A DNA stretch of 64,000 nucleotides from Chlorokybus atmophyticus (taxonomy: Eukaryota; Streptophyta; Chlorokybophyceae; Chlorokybales; Chlorokybaceae), in the NCBI GenBank assembly GCA_009103225.1, contig RHPI01001116.1, forward strand, positions 589,286-653,285, read 5' to 3'. The translations under genes were made by a program, and so were the position numbers. Positions 1 to 17,375 of this stretch are shown here, in pieces; positions within the stretch are counted from its first letter, which is position 1; the number at the start of each line of letters is the position of its first letter. Below the pieces are notes generated by a model that worked only from the letters and a program-made list of their open reading frames with translations, did not search any database and was not told the origin of the DNA.

Positions 1-1658
1 AGTAGATGCTTTTTGCATGGCAGTCATGTGCACTGCGGACATGCTGTGCTTCGTGCATAATAGGGGAACAGTTGCAACAAATGTAGCCTCCATACCCATG
101 CCTGTCACAGTAGCAACAACCATCACAACCCCATACCACCCACCGTTGGTGAGGCAGAACCGCGCTATGTGTACCATGTCGAGGGTATTAGCTGCGTGCA
201 ACGCATGCCACGAACAGCATATGTGACAGCGCAGCTGGCAGCCGCATGCCACCAGCCAGCGCCACCATCAGCATACATAACATGCATGGCCATCACACAC
301 AATGGTGTTGCGCATTGTTTACGCATGCACCTTTAACACGCCCGTATAGAAGTCCCAAGCTTCAATGCAGCACTGAGTGTTTTGCCTTCGGCCAGCATGC
401 ATCGGCGCTTGCACAACCAACTTGCAGCCAACGCAGACATCAGCCATGTTTGACCACCGGGTATGTACATGGGTGGCGTAGAGTAGTGACGCCACAGCAT
501 ACAGTACTGTAGTGTGTCAACTGCACGGCATTGTAATGTGCCTGTCGTATGCATGCAAATTGCAAACGACTACTGCTTATCATCATTTTGGTGCCTTTGC
601 ACAATGGAAACAAGCAGACAGCAAGCAGTCCTGCGCAGCATGGAGACGTGCACCCGCGGCTAATCTAGCCTACCATCTTTTGTACATTGACAGTACCAGG
701 TGCTCATCCTTTGACACTAGGGAAGAAATTACTAGGACGACACATATTACAGTCATTTTTTGCGCACAGACTCTGATTACAACTCCAACCATTGCCTTTT
801 GGATGGGCCAGCTCCTCAGCATGTTGCGTGCAGCGGTCTTGTCAAGGTCCGCTACCACCGCTGCGGCTTGCAGGGCGCAGGGCGGCGGCGGCGGCGGCGG
901 CGATGGTGGGAGGGGCAGAGGAGGGCTGCTGGCCGATTGCTACTAACGAGGCGGAGAATGGAACACAGCCCCAAGTTACCAAGGAGGAGAAGCTGGTGTT
1001 TGAGCCCGGCTGTAGTCTTCAGGTGGTCCATAGTCGCTTGCACCACCAGCGCTGCCGTGCTGCTTGAACAGGTGCTGCCCTCGGTCTGGACTGCTTGCTT
1101 AGCAGCGTGTTCAGTTAGGGTGCGTGCTACTTGTTGTTTCGGGCTGGTCTTGGCCTCTTGTCCATCAGCTGTACATCCCCTGGCCCCTATCTGAGCAACA
1201 GCAATTGCATGATGCACAAGCTGCATGCTGTTTATATGCTTACTGCTGTTACTAGACCCTTAGTTACAACGTTCATGGCATGGCAAGTGATGGCGTTCTG
1301 GTGTGCTGTGTCCTACAGCTGTGGGCATGCACTCCTGGAGCGCATGCTCCCCATGTTGAACGGTATGTCAATGTGTTCTCCCAGAGTCTCGTAGACGCAA
1401 GTGTACACGTAATCGTTGCAACTTTTGCTATCGTTAGCTGATCCATGCCCTCATGGTGATGTGCTTTGCATTGTCTAGAGCTCGCCCCATCCAGTGCATT
1501 GGTGCACAGCTGTCTCAGCTGCAGATTGGCTTCCACTTGACTTGATATTAGCGCGCCGTAACTCGCGATTGTTGTTAGTGTGTCGTTTATGTCTGAGCGC
1601 GCGTGTATGTGTCTGTTTGTTACCATGTGCGTTCTTAACATAAGGTTCGACGTTGCAG
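1..1658. other. Upstream stretch with no resolved gene
   Basis: No open frame here resembles a known family and no chain of exons could be built. The stretch is rich in GCATGC palindromes and has a GGC/GGT-rich patch near 890-935 that creates glycine or arginine runs in all frames. It probably holds the promoter and 5' leader of the F-box-like gene that starts at 1659. Confidence 0.5.
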
Positions 1659-2771
1659 ATGGCGAGCAACCAACACACAGACGCCTCCACATTCCTGGAG
1701 ATGGTCGGCAATGGGGTCCTAGGCGAGATCTTATCCTCGGCATGTGAGGGCGACATACGCAATGCTGCGCATTTGATGCTGGTATGCAAGCGCTTTGCAG
1801 CCGTGTTGCGTGTGACACCCTCAGCGTGGACAAACAGCTGCTGCAGCACAGACAACCAGACCACTCTCAGCTGCTCTTCAGTTTATCAGCTGCTTCATTA
1901 CGCCCCCGAGTATGTCAAGAACAGCCTGAAGCACCTCAGCAATGACCAGTTGGCATGCGCCCGGCAGCAAACTCCATCGCCCCAGCCTATGTGCTGCTGC
2001 TTGTTTTCCAACACAGCCAGCGTTGGTAATTTTCTTCCTCGGCTGCAAACAATCGCGCTGAACCTCGCATGCAGGGCTTTCCTCCCGCATGAAGACGCAT
2101 ACCTCCAGCGGTTCGGCAGCATGCCTGCTCTCAAAAGCATCACGCTGAACAACATGGCGGGGGCGGGCTATGGCGCAGTGCATTTTGATGTACAATTCTC
2201 CAGCTACGAGTTGCTGCAAGAGTTGAACCTTACCTTTGTAAATCGCGTGTGGTTGCAGTCCTTGAACAAATTGGCTTCACTCAAAACACTTCAATTGTGG
2301 GCTGTTGCCCCCGTGTTGCAAGGTCTATTGCCGCCCGGCCTCGAACGGCTCTATATACAGGGCTGGGACATGAACTGTGGTGGGTTGTTTTACGATGACA
2401 ATCCCATTGAAGTCTTTGCTCGCCAGCTCTGCAGAATTCATTCTGTGCTGGTTGTCATCAGCGACTCTCAGTTCGATGAGATCCGATATGCGTTGGATGG
2501 AGCCAATCACCTGTATGTGTTGACCTTGTTCACGAGTGAGGCCAACCGTGACAGCAGCTACAATGGCTATGTATTCACCGCAGACATGCATCAAGAGGTC
2601 TTCAAGCTGCTGCCAGAGTGCCCGCAGCTGGGGTTTGCGACTGTTCAGCGAGGCAACCGTTCCTGTACCTGCACCCTGCCCAACCCACTTGACACTGGCG
2701 CTGTTTTGTCAGGTGATGCGCACCGTTCGCGACTAGCAGCAAAGGTACAGCTGGCTATGAGGGAAGTGTAG
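1659..2771 (+). CDS. F-box-like protein with degenerate leucine-rich repeats
   Basis: A single uninterrupted frame of 370 codons, an exception in this intron-rich window. Residues about 12-55 fit an F-box: hydrophobic positions around GVLGEILSS, then LMLVCKRFAAVL and a tryptophan, matching the family pattern LPDE-LLEI ... LVCKRW ... W. Residues about 120-250 have irregular leucine spacing (LPRLQTIALNL, ALKSITLNNM, LLQELNLTF, LASLKTLQLW) as in weak LRRs. F-box/LRR proteins normally choose substrates for SCF ubiquitin ligases; that role is inferred. The ATG lies directly after a sequence that could be a splice acceptor (GTTGCAG), so a 5' leader intron is possible. No substrate can be named. Confidence 0.6.
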   Translation: MASNQHTDASTFLEMVGNGVLGEILSSACEGDIRNAAHLMLVCKRFAAVLRVTPSAWTNSCCSTDNQTTLSCSSVYQLLHYAPEYVKNSLKHLSNDQLACARQQTPSPQPMCCCLFSNTASVGNFLPRLQTIALNLACRAFLPHEDAYLQRFGSMPALKSITLNNMAGAGYGAVHFDVQFSSYELLQELNLTFVNRVWLQSLNKLASLKTLQLWAVAPVLQGLLPPGLERLYIQGWDMNCGGLFYDDNPIEVFARQLCRIHSVLVVISDSQFDEIRYALDGANHLYVLTLFTSEANRDSSYNGYVFTADMHQEVFKLLPECPQLGFATVQRGNRSCTCTLPNPLDTGAVLSGDAHRSRLAAKVQLAMREV

Positions 2772-3951
2772 GTGAAGGCAGGCTGTCAAACCATGCGTTT
2801 GACACCCTGCTAGGCGCTTGCGCAAGCGTGGCGTGCTGAGCGTCAGGGGTTGTGAATGCTGTGCGACCGGTGTGGCGTGGCAGCTGCAAACACCCATGTA
2901 TACATAGCAGTGCTGCTGTTGCTGTAAATATCAATGTGACCGATCTCTGGATTTTGCTTCTTGGGTGTATAGTATACAGTGTACATAATGTGGAGTAGGA
3001 TTGCCTTGCATCGCACATGCAACGACAACAGTCGCATACTGGCACACTGGCGTAACTACTTGGTGTGATTACTTAGCCCGGTGGTGTATATACTGGCTGG
3101 TGTCTGCGTCTCACGTGTGCTATGCATGTGACTTGCGCTGTTGGGTGCGATACACCTTGTGCATGCCGCTAGTTGTGCCTTAGACCTTCATCATACACTG
3201 TAGGCAACAACAACAATTACATGTTCCAGCACCGGGGTCAACACCACGGTGAATGTCTAGGTCAAGTCTGCAGTGCATACGGTATAATAGACACGCGAAG
3301 TGGAACAACATCGCGAGCAAATCACCTATGCCAGCAAAGGCACGACAATTTTAGCCAGGGGGCATAGCTTACAACCTCTCAACCTTGCCTACATACAACC
3401 CACTACTTACGTGAATGCGAATGTATGCAAGTGCTGTGCACCCAGCCGCAGCAAAGAAGGAAGGAGCAAGCGCGTAACAACCTGCAGCAGCCGAGGAGAA
3501 GAGAAAGGCTGTTAGTGAGTGTGGGCGTGCAGGGCGCTTGTGACAGGCGCAATGTGTGTGTAGCGTGCTGTGCGTGCGTGCTGGTGCAGCGCGACAACCC
3601 CCCGCGCCTACTGCCCCAACCTCACCGCCAAACTCTGCCACAACAACAACGACGAAGACACACTGCGCCAGTTAAAGTGTCGCAATGAGGGTTAGGTTAG
3701 TAGCCGTTTGTGCAAATTGCCCACGCACTCACAATGCTCACTCACTCACACACAATGCCATTGTCCATCACAGCATGCATAGACATGCATAGACATGCAC
3801 AACAACAGCATGACAGAATGAGCACTACAGCACAACAGCATGAGCAAGCACGACCTGACTCTGCATGTGCGGGCACTATTGTGCTCCCCGCACCATGTCA
3901 CAACAACTTACCTGCATGACCTGTTGTTGGTGAAGATGCCGTTTGTTGTGA
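2772..3951. other. Gene-free interval
   Basis: No supportable coding exon. It holds one copy of a dispersed box, AGCCCGGTGGT, at 3075-3085, followed by a TATA-like run. Another copy lies at 5240-5250, so the two bracket the reverse transcriptase remnant and may mark the limits of that element. Confidence 0.5.
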
Positions 3952-5203
3952 TCACCTCCGTGTAACACCCTCCCTCAACCCCCTGCAAACCAACCAGAAC
4001 AAGTACAACCCAGAACACTCATACCAGTACTTATTACCCAGCACACGCTGCAGACGTGCAGTCAACTTTTGTTGGCTGCAACCTGCAGCGAGTAGAGTGT
4101 CAATCAACATGACCAGCACGTGTACAAAGTGTGCTTTGTAGGTAGTGATACGCATGAAGCGATGTGCTTGAGACACCGCAATGTTCAGCTTCGCTGACGT
4201 GGCCACATTTGATATCGGGTGTGGTGCTCGGTGTACATGGATGTCTACAAACACTGGCTGCGTGAGCTTGTTGTACACACATGTACAAATACCAACATCC
4301 CTCGTGTGAAATCTGGTGAGGTCCAAGTATGGTACTGTGACGCCAGACGCTGTCCTGGCTTGTGCGAAGGATGCCTTGGGGTACAAACCCCAAGCCAATG
4401 CAACATCAGACATGTACATGAAAGACTCGAACTCAGGCACATCAACGACAACCAGATCATCCACATATCGCAGGATGGCACGAGCATACCGCACCAATAA
4501 AGGCCTGTCCACCAATAGCTGCAGTCTGCGTAGTCAGCGTAGCTCGAACCCCAGCAAGTGAATGTTAGCCAAATAAACACCTGCATTGTTACCCTTGGGA
4601 ATGCCCACACACTGTCTGTGGACCTTGTTGGTAGCAGTCTGCACATAGAGGTTATCAGAAACAATGCCAACAGATCATACAGCAATTGTGCTGTAGACAC
4701 TTTGGTCCCCTCCGAGTATGGTGTGGGTCCTGGTAACCAATGAGCCGTGGTCTTGCCATTAGTGACCTTGATATGCAAAGATGACCTCCTGTTAACATCT
4801 CGCTGGTACGCAATAACCTCATCCACCACAAAGCGTATTCATTCAGCAGCGAATCCGCATGCACAATGTTAGTGTACAAAGTGGCAAAGTCATACGTCTG
4901 CTTACCCAGGTGCTCACACTTCTGTCGTGCAGTGCGTGTGGTATTGAAGTGTTGTTGCAGCCTTGTGAAGCCAGCAGCATCGTGCAACACCTAGGACTGT
5001 GCAGCCCCTTCACCTGTCACCATGCTCCATAATATGTCAGTGGCAGGCATGCACGCTTTGTAAGCTCGAGACAACCACTTAGACACATCAGATAAGGTTG
5101 TGTCAAAAGCAGCTGCAATGAAACGCAGCTTGGGTGGTGCCTTGTGCATGCTTGACTGACAGGGTGCGGTAGATGTAGGGTAGGGGTAGGAGGTAGGTAG
5201 CAC
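3952..5203 (-). mobile_element. Decayed Penelope-like element reverse transcriptase
   Basis: Reading leftwards from 5203, blocks typical of Penelope-like (PLE) reverse transcriptases appear in order but in different frames. They are a LHK-type entry block (MHKAPPKLRFIAAAF), the motif A region DFATLYTNI, the fingers/palm block QCVGIPKGNNAGVYLANIHL near 4560-4620, the catalytic YVDD in ILRYVDDLVVVDVP near 4470, and a thumb block (RAPHPISNVAT, then SQAHRFMRITTYKAHF). At least two frame changes and internal stops separate them, so it is not translatable as one protein. Motif order identifies a PLE rather than an LTR element. No GIY-YIG endonuclease region was seen downstream. Confidence 0.75.
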
Positions 5204-5261
5204 AGGTGTATAAAGATCTAAGACACTAGTGTGTGCTACAGCCCGGTGGTTGTGTATGTAG

Positions 5262-6410
5262 AGTTAAGATGACTTGCATGCACCGTTGGTGCAAAGATGG
5301 TTGCATAACCTAAGCATTAGTCTTGCATATGCATGCGCAGTTGCAGTTTGCATTGTATGTACTAGCGTTGTGGCCTACTTAGCTCGCTACAATAACCATT
5401 AGCGCTACACACCAATGTGCATATGTATGTTTGTTGCATAATAAGCACTGCCGCACCCACACCCCGTTAATTATGCAAGCGCGTCGGTACAAGTCTAACT
5501 ACCTGTGCAATAGTGCTCGGTGTCCACACTGGCACAACAGCAGTGTGCGCATATGAAGCAGTGTATGCATGAGCACGCATGTGTACAGGCATGCCAACAA
5601 GCAACGCAAGCGACCTGAACTGGGAGATGAGGCAGCGACGCTGCACAGCTGAGACAAGAGGCAGCAGCTCAATCCCAGTCTGAGCGCATCCCAGCACTGC
5701 TAATTCATCACGACTTGCAATAGTACACACACATTGACACCGACAACGCCCCTTGCAATAGCAAGCGAAGCATGGCACCCATGCTGCAAACCCAAACAAC
5801 TGCTTGTCGCTAGGTAACGCTGTTTGACAACACGCAGTCACCTGACCGCTGTACACTGCTGGTTCTCACTATGTTCTTGACTAACATAAAGGAATAATAA
5901 CTTTCACACTCAACTGCTGCACAAGCGGCTTGAAGTCATGTCTTCAACCGCGCATTCCTTGCATCATCTTTCATGTCTGCTGTCTCGGACGTCTTCTTCT
6001 TACCTGCAGTGAAGCAGCTTCAGTGATGACAAATCACACACCACAGGTGACTGAACATTTCCCTGGAATAGCATGAGTTGCACACGCAATCCAACGTCTT
6101 TGCGTATGCAACTGGCATCACAGACCTGATGAGAACAACAGCGGTACTGCAGCGAGAGCGCAGAACCCAATGGTGCCCAACAAGACGTGCCGCTTGTTCC
6201 CGCTCCACGCGAAGCGCTGGAAAGCGGTCGGCTGCTGAACAGCCATCTGCGCACACTTGCACAGAGGCAGGCAAATTTGAGGTCACACATCACATGGACA
6301 TGCCAGCACAACTGTAACTTACGTTGAGAATCCATTGCTGTTGAACCATCAGCCACTAGCCAACCGAGGCAACTCCACATACATACAACTAAGCACACCT
6401 TGAGGAGTAA
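5262..6410. other. Gene-free interval between PLE remnant and TOM6
   Basis: Short open frames only, none recognisable. Composition is ordinary for the intergenic DNA of this window. It may contain the 3' flank of the TOM6 gene, which ends at 6411. Confidence 0.4.
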
Positions 6411-6907
6411 TTATGACCGGTTGGACTGGGCGTAGTGCAGTATGTAAGGGGCGATGCGTACGCAGAGCAGGAAGCCTCCCAGCACCGCCAGATGGCCGCC
6501 AAGCTGCTTCAGCGCCTCCTTCTGAGGCGGCAAACCGCAGAACGTTAGTACATACATGCAGCCGTAAGTGAGAACCAAACCAACAACACACAACTCGACA
6601 TGCAACAGCCTGCACACTGGAAACAAGTACATGCACGCAATGGAATGAACAGGTCGAGAGGCAAAGTACAGCACGGCGTCCTTGTTTGCTAAAACAGCCA
6701 CGATGTAGGAAGATTATGGTGATATTAGAACAGTCAACAATGTGCTCTTGCAAACTATGCGCGGCCATGCAAGCAGCAGGGATACCAAGCCAAAACCCTA
6801 CAGCGGCGGAGGGAGGGTTCATACCTCCGACTGTTGCAACAGCGCATGCAACTGCATTTGAGAGCCCTGACCTGGTCCGGACGCTTCGCTTTGCTCAGTT
6901 GAAACAT
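6411..6907 (-). CDS. TOM6: TOM6, small subunit of the mitochondrial outer-membrane translocase
   Basis: Two exons, 6907-6872 (12 codons, MFQLSKAKRPDQ) and 6521-6411, join in phase 0 across a GT-AG intron to give 48 residues. The sequence aligns end to end with plant TOM6 (about 54 residues). It keeps the short basic N-terminus with PDQ/PDK, the block EALKQLGGHLAVLGG, and the single membrane helix ending in RIAPYILHY. TOM6 stabilises the TOM import pore and is tail-anchored in the mitochondrial outer membrane. It is easy to miss because each exon is tiny. The donor reads GTCAGG, a little off consensus. Confidence rests on the distinctive C-terminal half. Confidence 0.85.
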
Positions 6908-7157
6908 GTCCGCCGACGAGTTATCACCAACGCACGAGAGCCCGCCACGTCGTCGCCGCCGCCGCCTGCGTGTGGTCAAGGTACTTACACCTGTTCACTG
7001 ATCCAAGTTGACGGCTCAGCATGTTGTTTGATCAGCGTCATCACGCAGACCGGTGTTCACTGATCCATGTTGCTCACAACAGATCACTGATTGCACTTGG
7101 CTGAACCAGCTTGGCCAGACGTAGAGTGGGTTCAGTGAACCACTTGTGGGCGTGTGC

Positions 7158-8770
7158 ATGGCGGAAAGGCGGAGGGGCGGAGAAGGAGGAAGCGGAGGAG
7201 GAGGGAGAGCAGGCAAGGGAGTGGAGCGAGCTGTGAGAGTCTACACCGTAGCTGACGAGTCCAGGTGAGCGGCAGCAGGGCTGGATGCTGCTTCAACGCC
7301 TCAGTACTCGACAAGTTGCTTGCTGTCTGACTCCTTTGTTGCATTGTGGTATAAGCTGCTCAAGTCAGTTGTTTTGAGACAGCAATGCACGCATGTCTGA
7401 GTTAGTACTACACGTACTTCTTATGTCCGTGCGTAACAACTTCAGCTTGAGCCCAACTCACCTTTTTTGAAAAGCATATGCTTAGCAGAAGTACCCCTCA
7501 CCCAGACGTTGCAAGTTCGGTGACTGGTCACTGAGTTGTAAAAAAAGGTCTTTCTCGCTCTGTCTCCCTCCCCCCCTTGCGGCGACACTTGTTTGAGCAG
7601 GTACGTGATTGTGCGCAACGTGCCGGCGGTGCGGGTAATCGGCGAGCTGATAGCCGAGTTTGGAGCGTTTGGGGAAATACTCGAGTAAGGCGCCAGCCAT
7701 GCGCAAGGAGTTTGCATGCTGGCTTTGTTCTTCGCAATGAGGCATAACTATTCCATATTGAGGTGGTGAACTGTCAGAACGTGTAGTCCTGTGCTCCTTT
7801 GCAGGTACAAGGAACTCACTGATGAGGCTCGTGAAGAGTTCACGCAAGTTGTGTGGATCAAGTATGCCAACATACAGAGCGCGCGGTGCGTTCTGTAAAG
7901 CGGCGGGTAGTCACTGCATGCATACAGACCTACACACCAACACACTCGTGTGTTATTATCACACTTGACTTGACTTTCTCATCAGCTTTGCGAAGCGCAA
8001 GATGGACGAGTATTCGTTCTTCGGCGCGCATTTGGCCGTGTTGTACGCACCGCAATACGAGACCGTCGCAGAGACCGTTGACAAGCTCGAGGAGCGGCGG
8101 CGCAAAGTCGGGGTGAAGTTGAGAGGTGAGGCGCGCGCACGGGGACAAATGTGGACTCGTGTGAACTCTTGTCTGTGTGCTGATTGCATAACTTGTCACA
8201 ACAATAGAGCATGCGAGGGAGCTGAAGGGGCAGCGTATGAATGAAGGCGGTTCTGGTCGGGAGACGTCAATAGGGTGAGTGTTGGTAGTGGTGTGTGGTG
8301 AGCACGAGTCCAACGCGTGACCTGAAATAGCTGACAATGTGTTACGCAAGTGTAGGGGCAGTTCGCATGCAAGCGCTTCTTCCCATCGCGTACCCCCCGA
8401 TACAACAAGCGGTCGCCCTCCCAATCATGAACTTCCACCCATTGAGGTGTGCATTGGTTGATACTTGCTTGCCCTGCATTCTTACACATTGTTTACATCA
8501 ATTGACTGGACTTGCGCTTGATGCAGACCTTTCCCGCAACTGCAGCTTTGTCAATAAGAGACAAGCTCAGAAAGGTATGCGTGCTTAATCAATATACTTT
8601 TGAACGCTGTTGCCGCATGCATTGCATCTGCGCATCAACACAAGAGGCATTTGCATTGAGTGTGGGATGACACGCTGATGGCGTCTGGCAATCCTGTGCA
8701 GGGCTCGCACACAGCTGGCGTGCCTCCCGCAGGTGTTGTCCCCGAGTCAAAGCGGCATAAGCCTCGATGA
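7158..8770 (+). CDS. RBM48: RBM48, RNA-recognition-motif protein of the minor spliceosome
   Basis: Eight exons (7158-7264, 7601-7684, 7805-7885, 7986-8125, 8208-8274, 8356-8446, 8527-8574, 8702-8770) join in phase to 228 residues. A glycine/arginine-rich start leads to RAVRVYTVADESRY and the RRM: YVIVRNVPAVRVIGEL, FGAFGEILEYKEL, FTQVVWIKYANIQSARFAKR, then KMDEYSFFGAHLAVLYAPQY. The last block, with KMDE-SFFG and YAPE-TV, is diagnostic for RBM48. The C-terminus is basic and ends KRHKPR, as in family members that end in a basic nuclear signal. RBM48 works with ARMC7 in splicing of U12-type introns in plants and animals, so its presence suggests that this organism keeps a minor spliceosome. Confidence 0.92.
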
Positions 8771-10007
8771 GCCGCTGCTCACAAGCACAGTATGCCTGCT
8801 GCTTATCTGCAGGCACTTCCGGCTTCTGCGATGCCTTCCTACCAGTCGGGTGCGGATGACATGGTACGCGTGGCGTGAAAGCACTCAAGTCGCAAGCAGC
8901 GTTTGCTGCAACTGGTGAGTCAAGGCACATCCTCATCCTGTCCGAACTGCGCGCCGAGAGTTATGTGAAGGTGCTGGGAGCTTATGTGAGATTCGTGAGT
9001 GTGAGAGTATGCCAGAGTGCGGCATCAGTGGAGCTCTGCGAGCGAACAAGCTTTACTTCGAGCACGTCAACCTTGTCACTTGTACGCCTTGAGCGAATAT
9101 TGAGTCGGGGGACAGGTACATTTGCCACTTCGGGTTCAGCCTGCACGCCGAGACTGGTGCTATGGCTATGGCCATTGTGCACCGTCGAATTCATATAACC
9201 TGCAAGGTGACTCCCGGTAGGTATTGTCTCAAGGGGCGCTGCCAGCAATGTCAAGCTATCACCTGTGACTGGTGACTGAGGCCAATGCAGGGTTGCACTG
9301 ATTGTGCGGTGATGTGCATGTGTGGTAGCTAATACCTATGCACTGGCACTGGACCCGCACACATTTGTACATGTGTAGTAAGGTTGGCTGCAAGTGGTGT
9401 GTAACATATATGCAATGTTATGCATGTGACCCCATTGCATTGTAAACATGACATGCACACACACACGCACACTTGCACACGCCAGCAAACAACTTCTTAC
9501 ACCACCGGGCTACCTATACAAACTAGGTAGCTACTTTCGCTAAGCCCTTGCCCCGTTAGTCAACATGCATGCGTAGTTACCTGTACACAAGTAGAGTCCC
9601 CACAGTTAGGCACCGGTGTGGCTGTAGTTGTGGCAGCAGCACAAAGCAGACGGACTCCCCCTCCCTCTGCTCTCTCGCTCTCTCTCCACCCGCCGCCCTG
9701 CTTCTCTCTTGGCAGTCTGCGCCCCTGCTGCTGTTGACGCTGCCAGGGTTGCAGTGTCAACGTCAGCAGTACGCAACTGCGTGCAAGGCTGTCGCGACTT
9801 GCCCGCATGGTCGTCAGTGGCTGAATGTCGCATGCTGTGCCAGTGCAGTCGGTTGTGGTTTGGGGCTGGCAGTTAGGTGCTGCGGTGGGGTTGGGTGGTG
9901 GGGTTGGAGCGACATTTGCTTCGCACGGGCAGGCTGCTTTACCACGCAGCTTGCTCCCCGCGCATGATGCCTGTTGGGCAGTGTGTCATTGCCGGTGCTG
10001 CACGTCT
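8771..10007. other. Gene-free interval with PLE-associated box
   Basis: No recognised coding exon. A copy of the dispersed box lies at 9501-9511 in minus orientation (ACCACCGGGCT), about 500 bp past the end of the second PLE remnant. CA/GT-rich runs occur near 9450-9480 and a CTCTC tract near 9660-9710. Confidence 0.45.
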
Positions 10008-10346
10008 TCAGCGCTGCGGGTGTTGCTTCACCTTCACCTTCTTGACGACCATCATGTACAACAGCATTGGTGGTGTGCAATAGACGTACTCCTTGCTGCG
10101 CAGCAGCGTTTGCCTGAGGGTAGTGAGCAGCTTGTTCAAGGGATGTCCATCACGCTGCATGGCGTGAATCAAATTTGTCATGTCTGTCAGGAAGTGTGTT
10201 CTGTAGGTACACACGCGGGTGAAGCGCGCATACTGCGAGCTGATGACACCCAGCTGCACTGTGCGCGGGGTGTTTACGGTTGGCAACGGGGCTCGGTGGT
10301 GCGGTAGCGTGCTGTAGGCTGGCAGTGGTGTGTAATGATCATACAC
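10008..10346 (-). mobile_element. Penelope-like element fragment (thumb region only)
   Basis: The minus-strand frame carries RTVQLGVISSQYARFTRVCT, YRTHFLTDMTNLIHAMQRDG and HPLNKLLTTLRQ. This is the arrangement that closes PLE reverse transcriptases: G-I-SQ--RF-R-CT, then a helical F----L---L---G. It parallels block by block the end of the element at 3952-5203 (SQAHRFMRITTYKAHFVHVL). The catalytic palm is not found upstream, so this is a truncated copy. No function is expected. Confidence 0.65.
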
Positions 10347-10857
10347 TCTGTGTAGCAGCCTATCAGCTTTACTACAATTTCTGCTCCTGCAATATCATAT
10401 ATCATTAGCCACTTCAAGGGCAAGCCACCGCCGGGCTCAAGATTTTCGTTATTGTCTGTGCATGTGGTGGTAATAGCATTGCACTGGAATCCTAAGTGAT
10501 GGATCGTCAACAAACATGGCAATGACGGGCAAAAGAATACCCGAGGATATCTCTGGTATTCTTGACAATACCAGCGTAACGCAGTTACAGATACTCGGAT
10601 ACAGACTCGGATACAGATCAACGCCAATGACAATAACAATGCGACACATGAGTTGCACTGCAGCAGCCACAATGACTACTGCGACATTCAACAACCGTGT
10701 GTCAATCAACACGCAACTGTTGCCGCTCTGCAACATGACAACCCTGCCAGCGTCCCAACTTTTCCCTCCCCTTCACATACACAACTGAATCAACTAGGTG
10801 TGCATGATGCAACGTAGTGTACAAGTAGCGAGGTACAGCAATAACCATGCAGTCACT
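10347..10857. other. Gene-free gap beside GAPDH
   Basis: No coding exon supported. It lies just past the end of the GAPDH coding region and should include that gene's 3' untranslated region and polyadenylation site, which could not be placed. Confidence 0.4.
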
Positions 10858-13149
<2,292 letters not shown>

Positions 13150-14057
13150 GGCTCCCAAAACAATCCAAAGTCACCGCAGGTATTTTCAGCCAACTCCAAG
13201 CTCCAACACAGGCGCACGCTCAAACAAGCAACAACAATCTCACTACGCCGCCGCTGCCGCCAAACAACTGTTATACGCACCTCAGCCTGGCTCTAGGGCT
13301 GACCTCACGCAAAACGTTTCCGTGTGCCAAAAGTTTCAGCCTGAGTGCACTACCACATGTGAGCTACTTTAGTTCACCACCCAACAAGTACTGAATCACT
13401 TTGACGCATTGCCGTGAGTGATTCAAGATGTCATTTCAGTTCATGACGAGGACGGTACCTGTCACGCATCAACCGGCAGTGAGATGAGATCATCACGACG
13501 ACAGCCGATGCTGACGTGAGCACACACACACGCGTGTTTGGGACGACACGTCAGCGCCTGCCTGCCCGGCCTGCGTCGGATATGCACGACATCTGACCTG
13601 ACCGGCAAGCGACCGAAAGCTTGAAGCCAGGTGCACCTTTGAATGGCCGAGCATATCTGTTGAAAGGGCGGTGTATTGTTGGTGGCCGGCGTGCAGCGGT
13701 TGTTGGTGGTGTGCAGCGTCGGCGTTGTGACTGCCACGTTGGCCAGTACCGACACTTTAGCCATATGCGGCCTGTCGACTGTCGGCGCTTGAAGGTCTCA
13801 AGAGCCTCTATCACGTGACTTGTAAGCTGTGTGATGGCATGCGAGTTTGACGCCGCTGCCCACGTGTGTATTGTGCCCGTCAAATGCAGTGCGCGACGCT
13901 GGTTGAATTTTCCCGCCGAAAATAGAGCGGACATCAAAGGGCACACACAGACTTGGCGGCGGCGGCGGCGGTGACAGTGGCGGCGTGGGTGCTTGCATGT
14001 GACAGGAGTTTGAAAGGGACAGGTGGTTTGAGTCTGCGTGGGAGAAGAGGTGCAAAC
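13150..14057. promoter_or_regulatory. Shared upstream region of the divergent GAPDH and repeat-protein genes
   Basis: Both coding starts point away from this 908-bp interval, so promoter elements of both genes should lie here. A GGC-repeat patch sits at about 13950-13970. No TATA box could be assigned with confidence. Confidence 0.4.
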
Positions 14058-16817
<2,760 letters not shown>

Positions 16818-16858
16818 TGCGTGCAACGGTGGTGCTGGCGTACAGGTGGCGTTGGGGA

Positions 16859-17375
16859 NNNNNNNNNNNNNNNNNNNNNNNNNNNNNNNNNNNNNNNNNN
16901 NNNNNNNNNNNNNNNNNNNNNNNNNNNNNNNNNNNNNNNNNNNNNNNNNNNNNNNNNNNNNNNNNNNNNNNNNNNNNNNNNNNNNNNNNNNNNNNNNNNN
17001 NNNNNNNNNNNNNNNNNNNNNNNNNNNNNNNNNNNNNNNNNNNNNNNNNNNNNNNNNNNNNNNNNNNNNNNNNNNNNNNNNNNNNNNNNNNNNNNNNNNN
17101 NNNNNNNNNNNNNNNNNNNNNNNNNNNNNNNNNNNNNNNNNNNNNNNNNNNNNNNNNNNNNNNNNNNNNNNNNNNNNNNNNNNNNNNNNNNNNNNNNNNN
17201 NNNNNNNNNNNNNNNNNNNNNNNNNNNNNNNNNNNNNNNNNNNNNNNNNNNNNNNNNNNNNNNNNNNNNNNNNNNNNNNNNNNNNNNNNNNNNNNNNNNN
17301 NNNNNNNNNNNNNNNNNNNNNNNNNNNNNNNNNNNNNNNNNNNNNNNNNNNNNNNNNNNNNNNNNNNNNNNNNNN
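16859..17375. other. Assembly gap (517 N)
   Basis: Unsequenced bases. Any 3' part of the preceding gene, or another small gene, could lie here. Long open frames that cross it are artefacts. Confidence 0.99.

Noticed and set aside
4219-4561. Plus-strand open frames over the PLE remnant
   Set aside because: They are shadows of the minus-strand reverse transcriptase.
9560-9967. Open frames on both strands near a CTCTC tract
   Set aside because: Low-complexity Arg/Glu or Ser/Leu translations with no homology.
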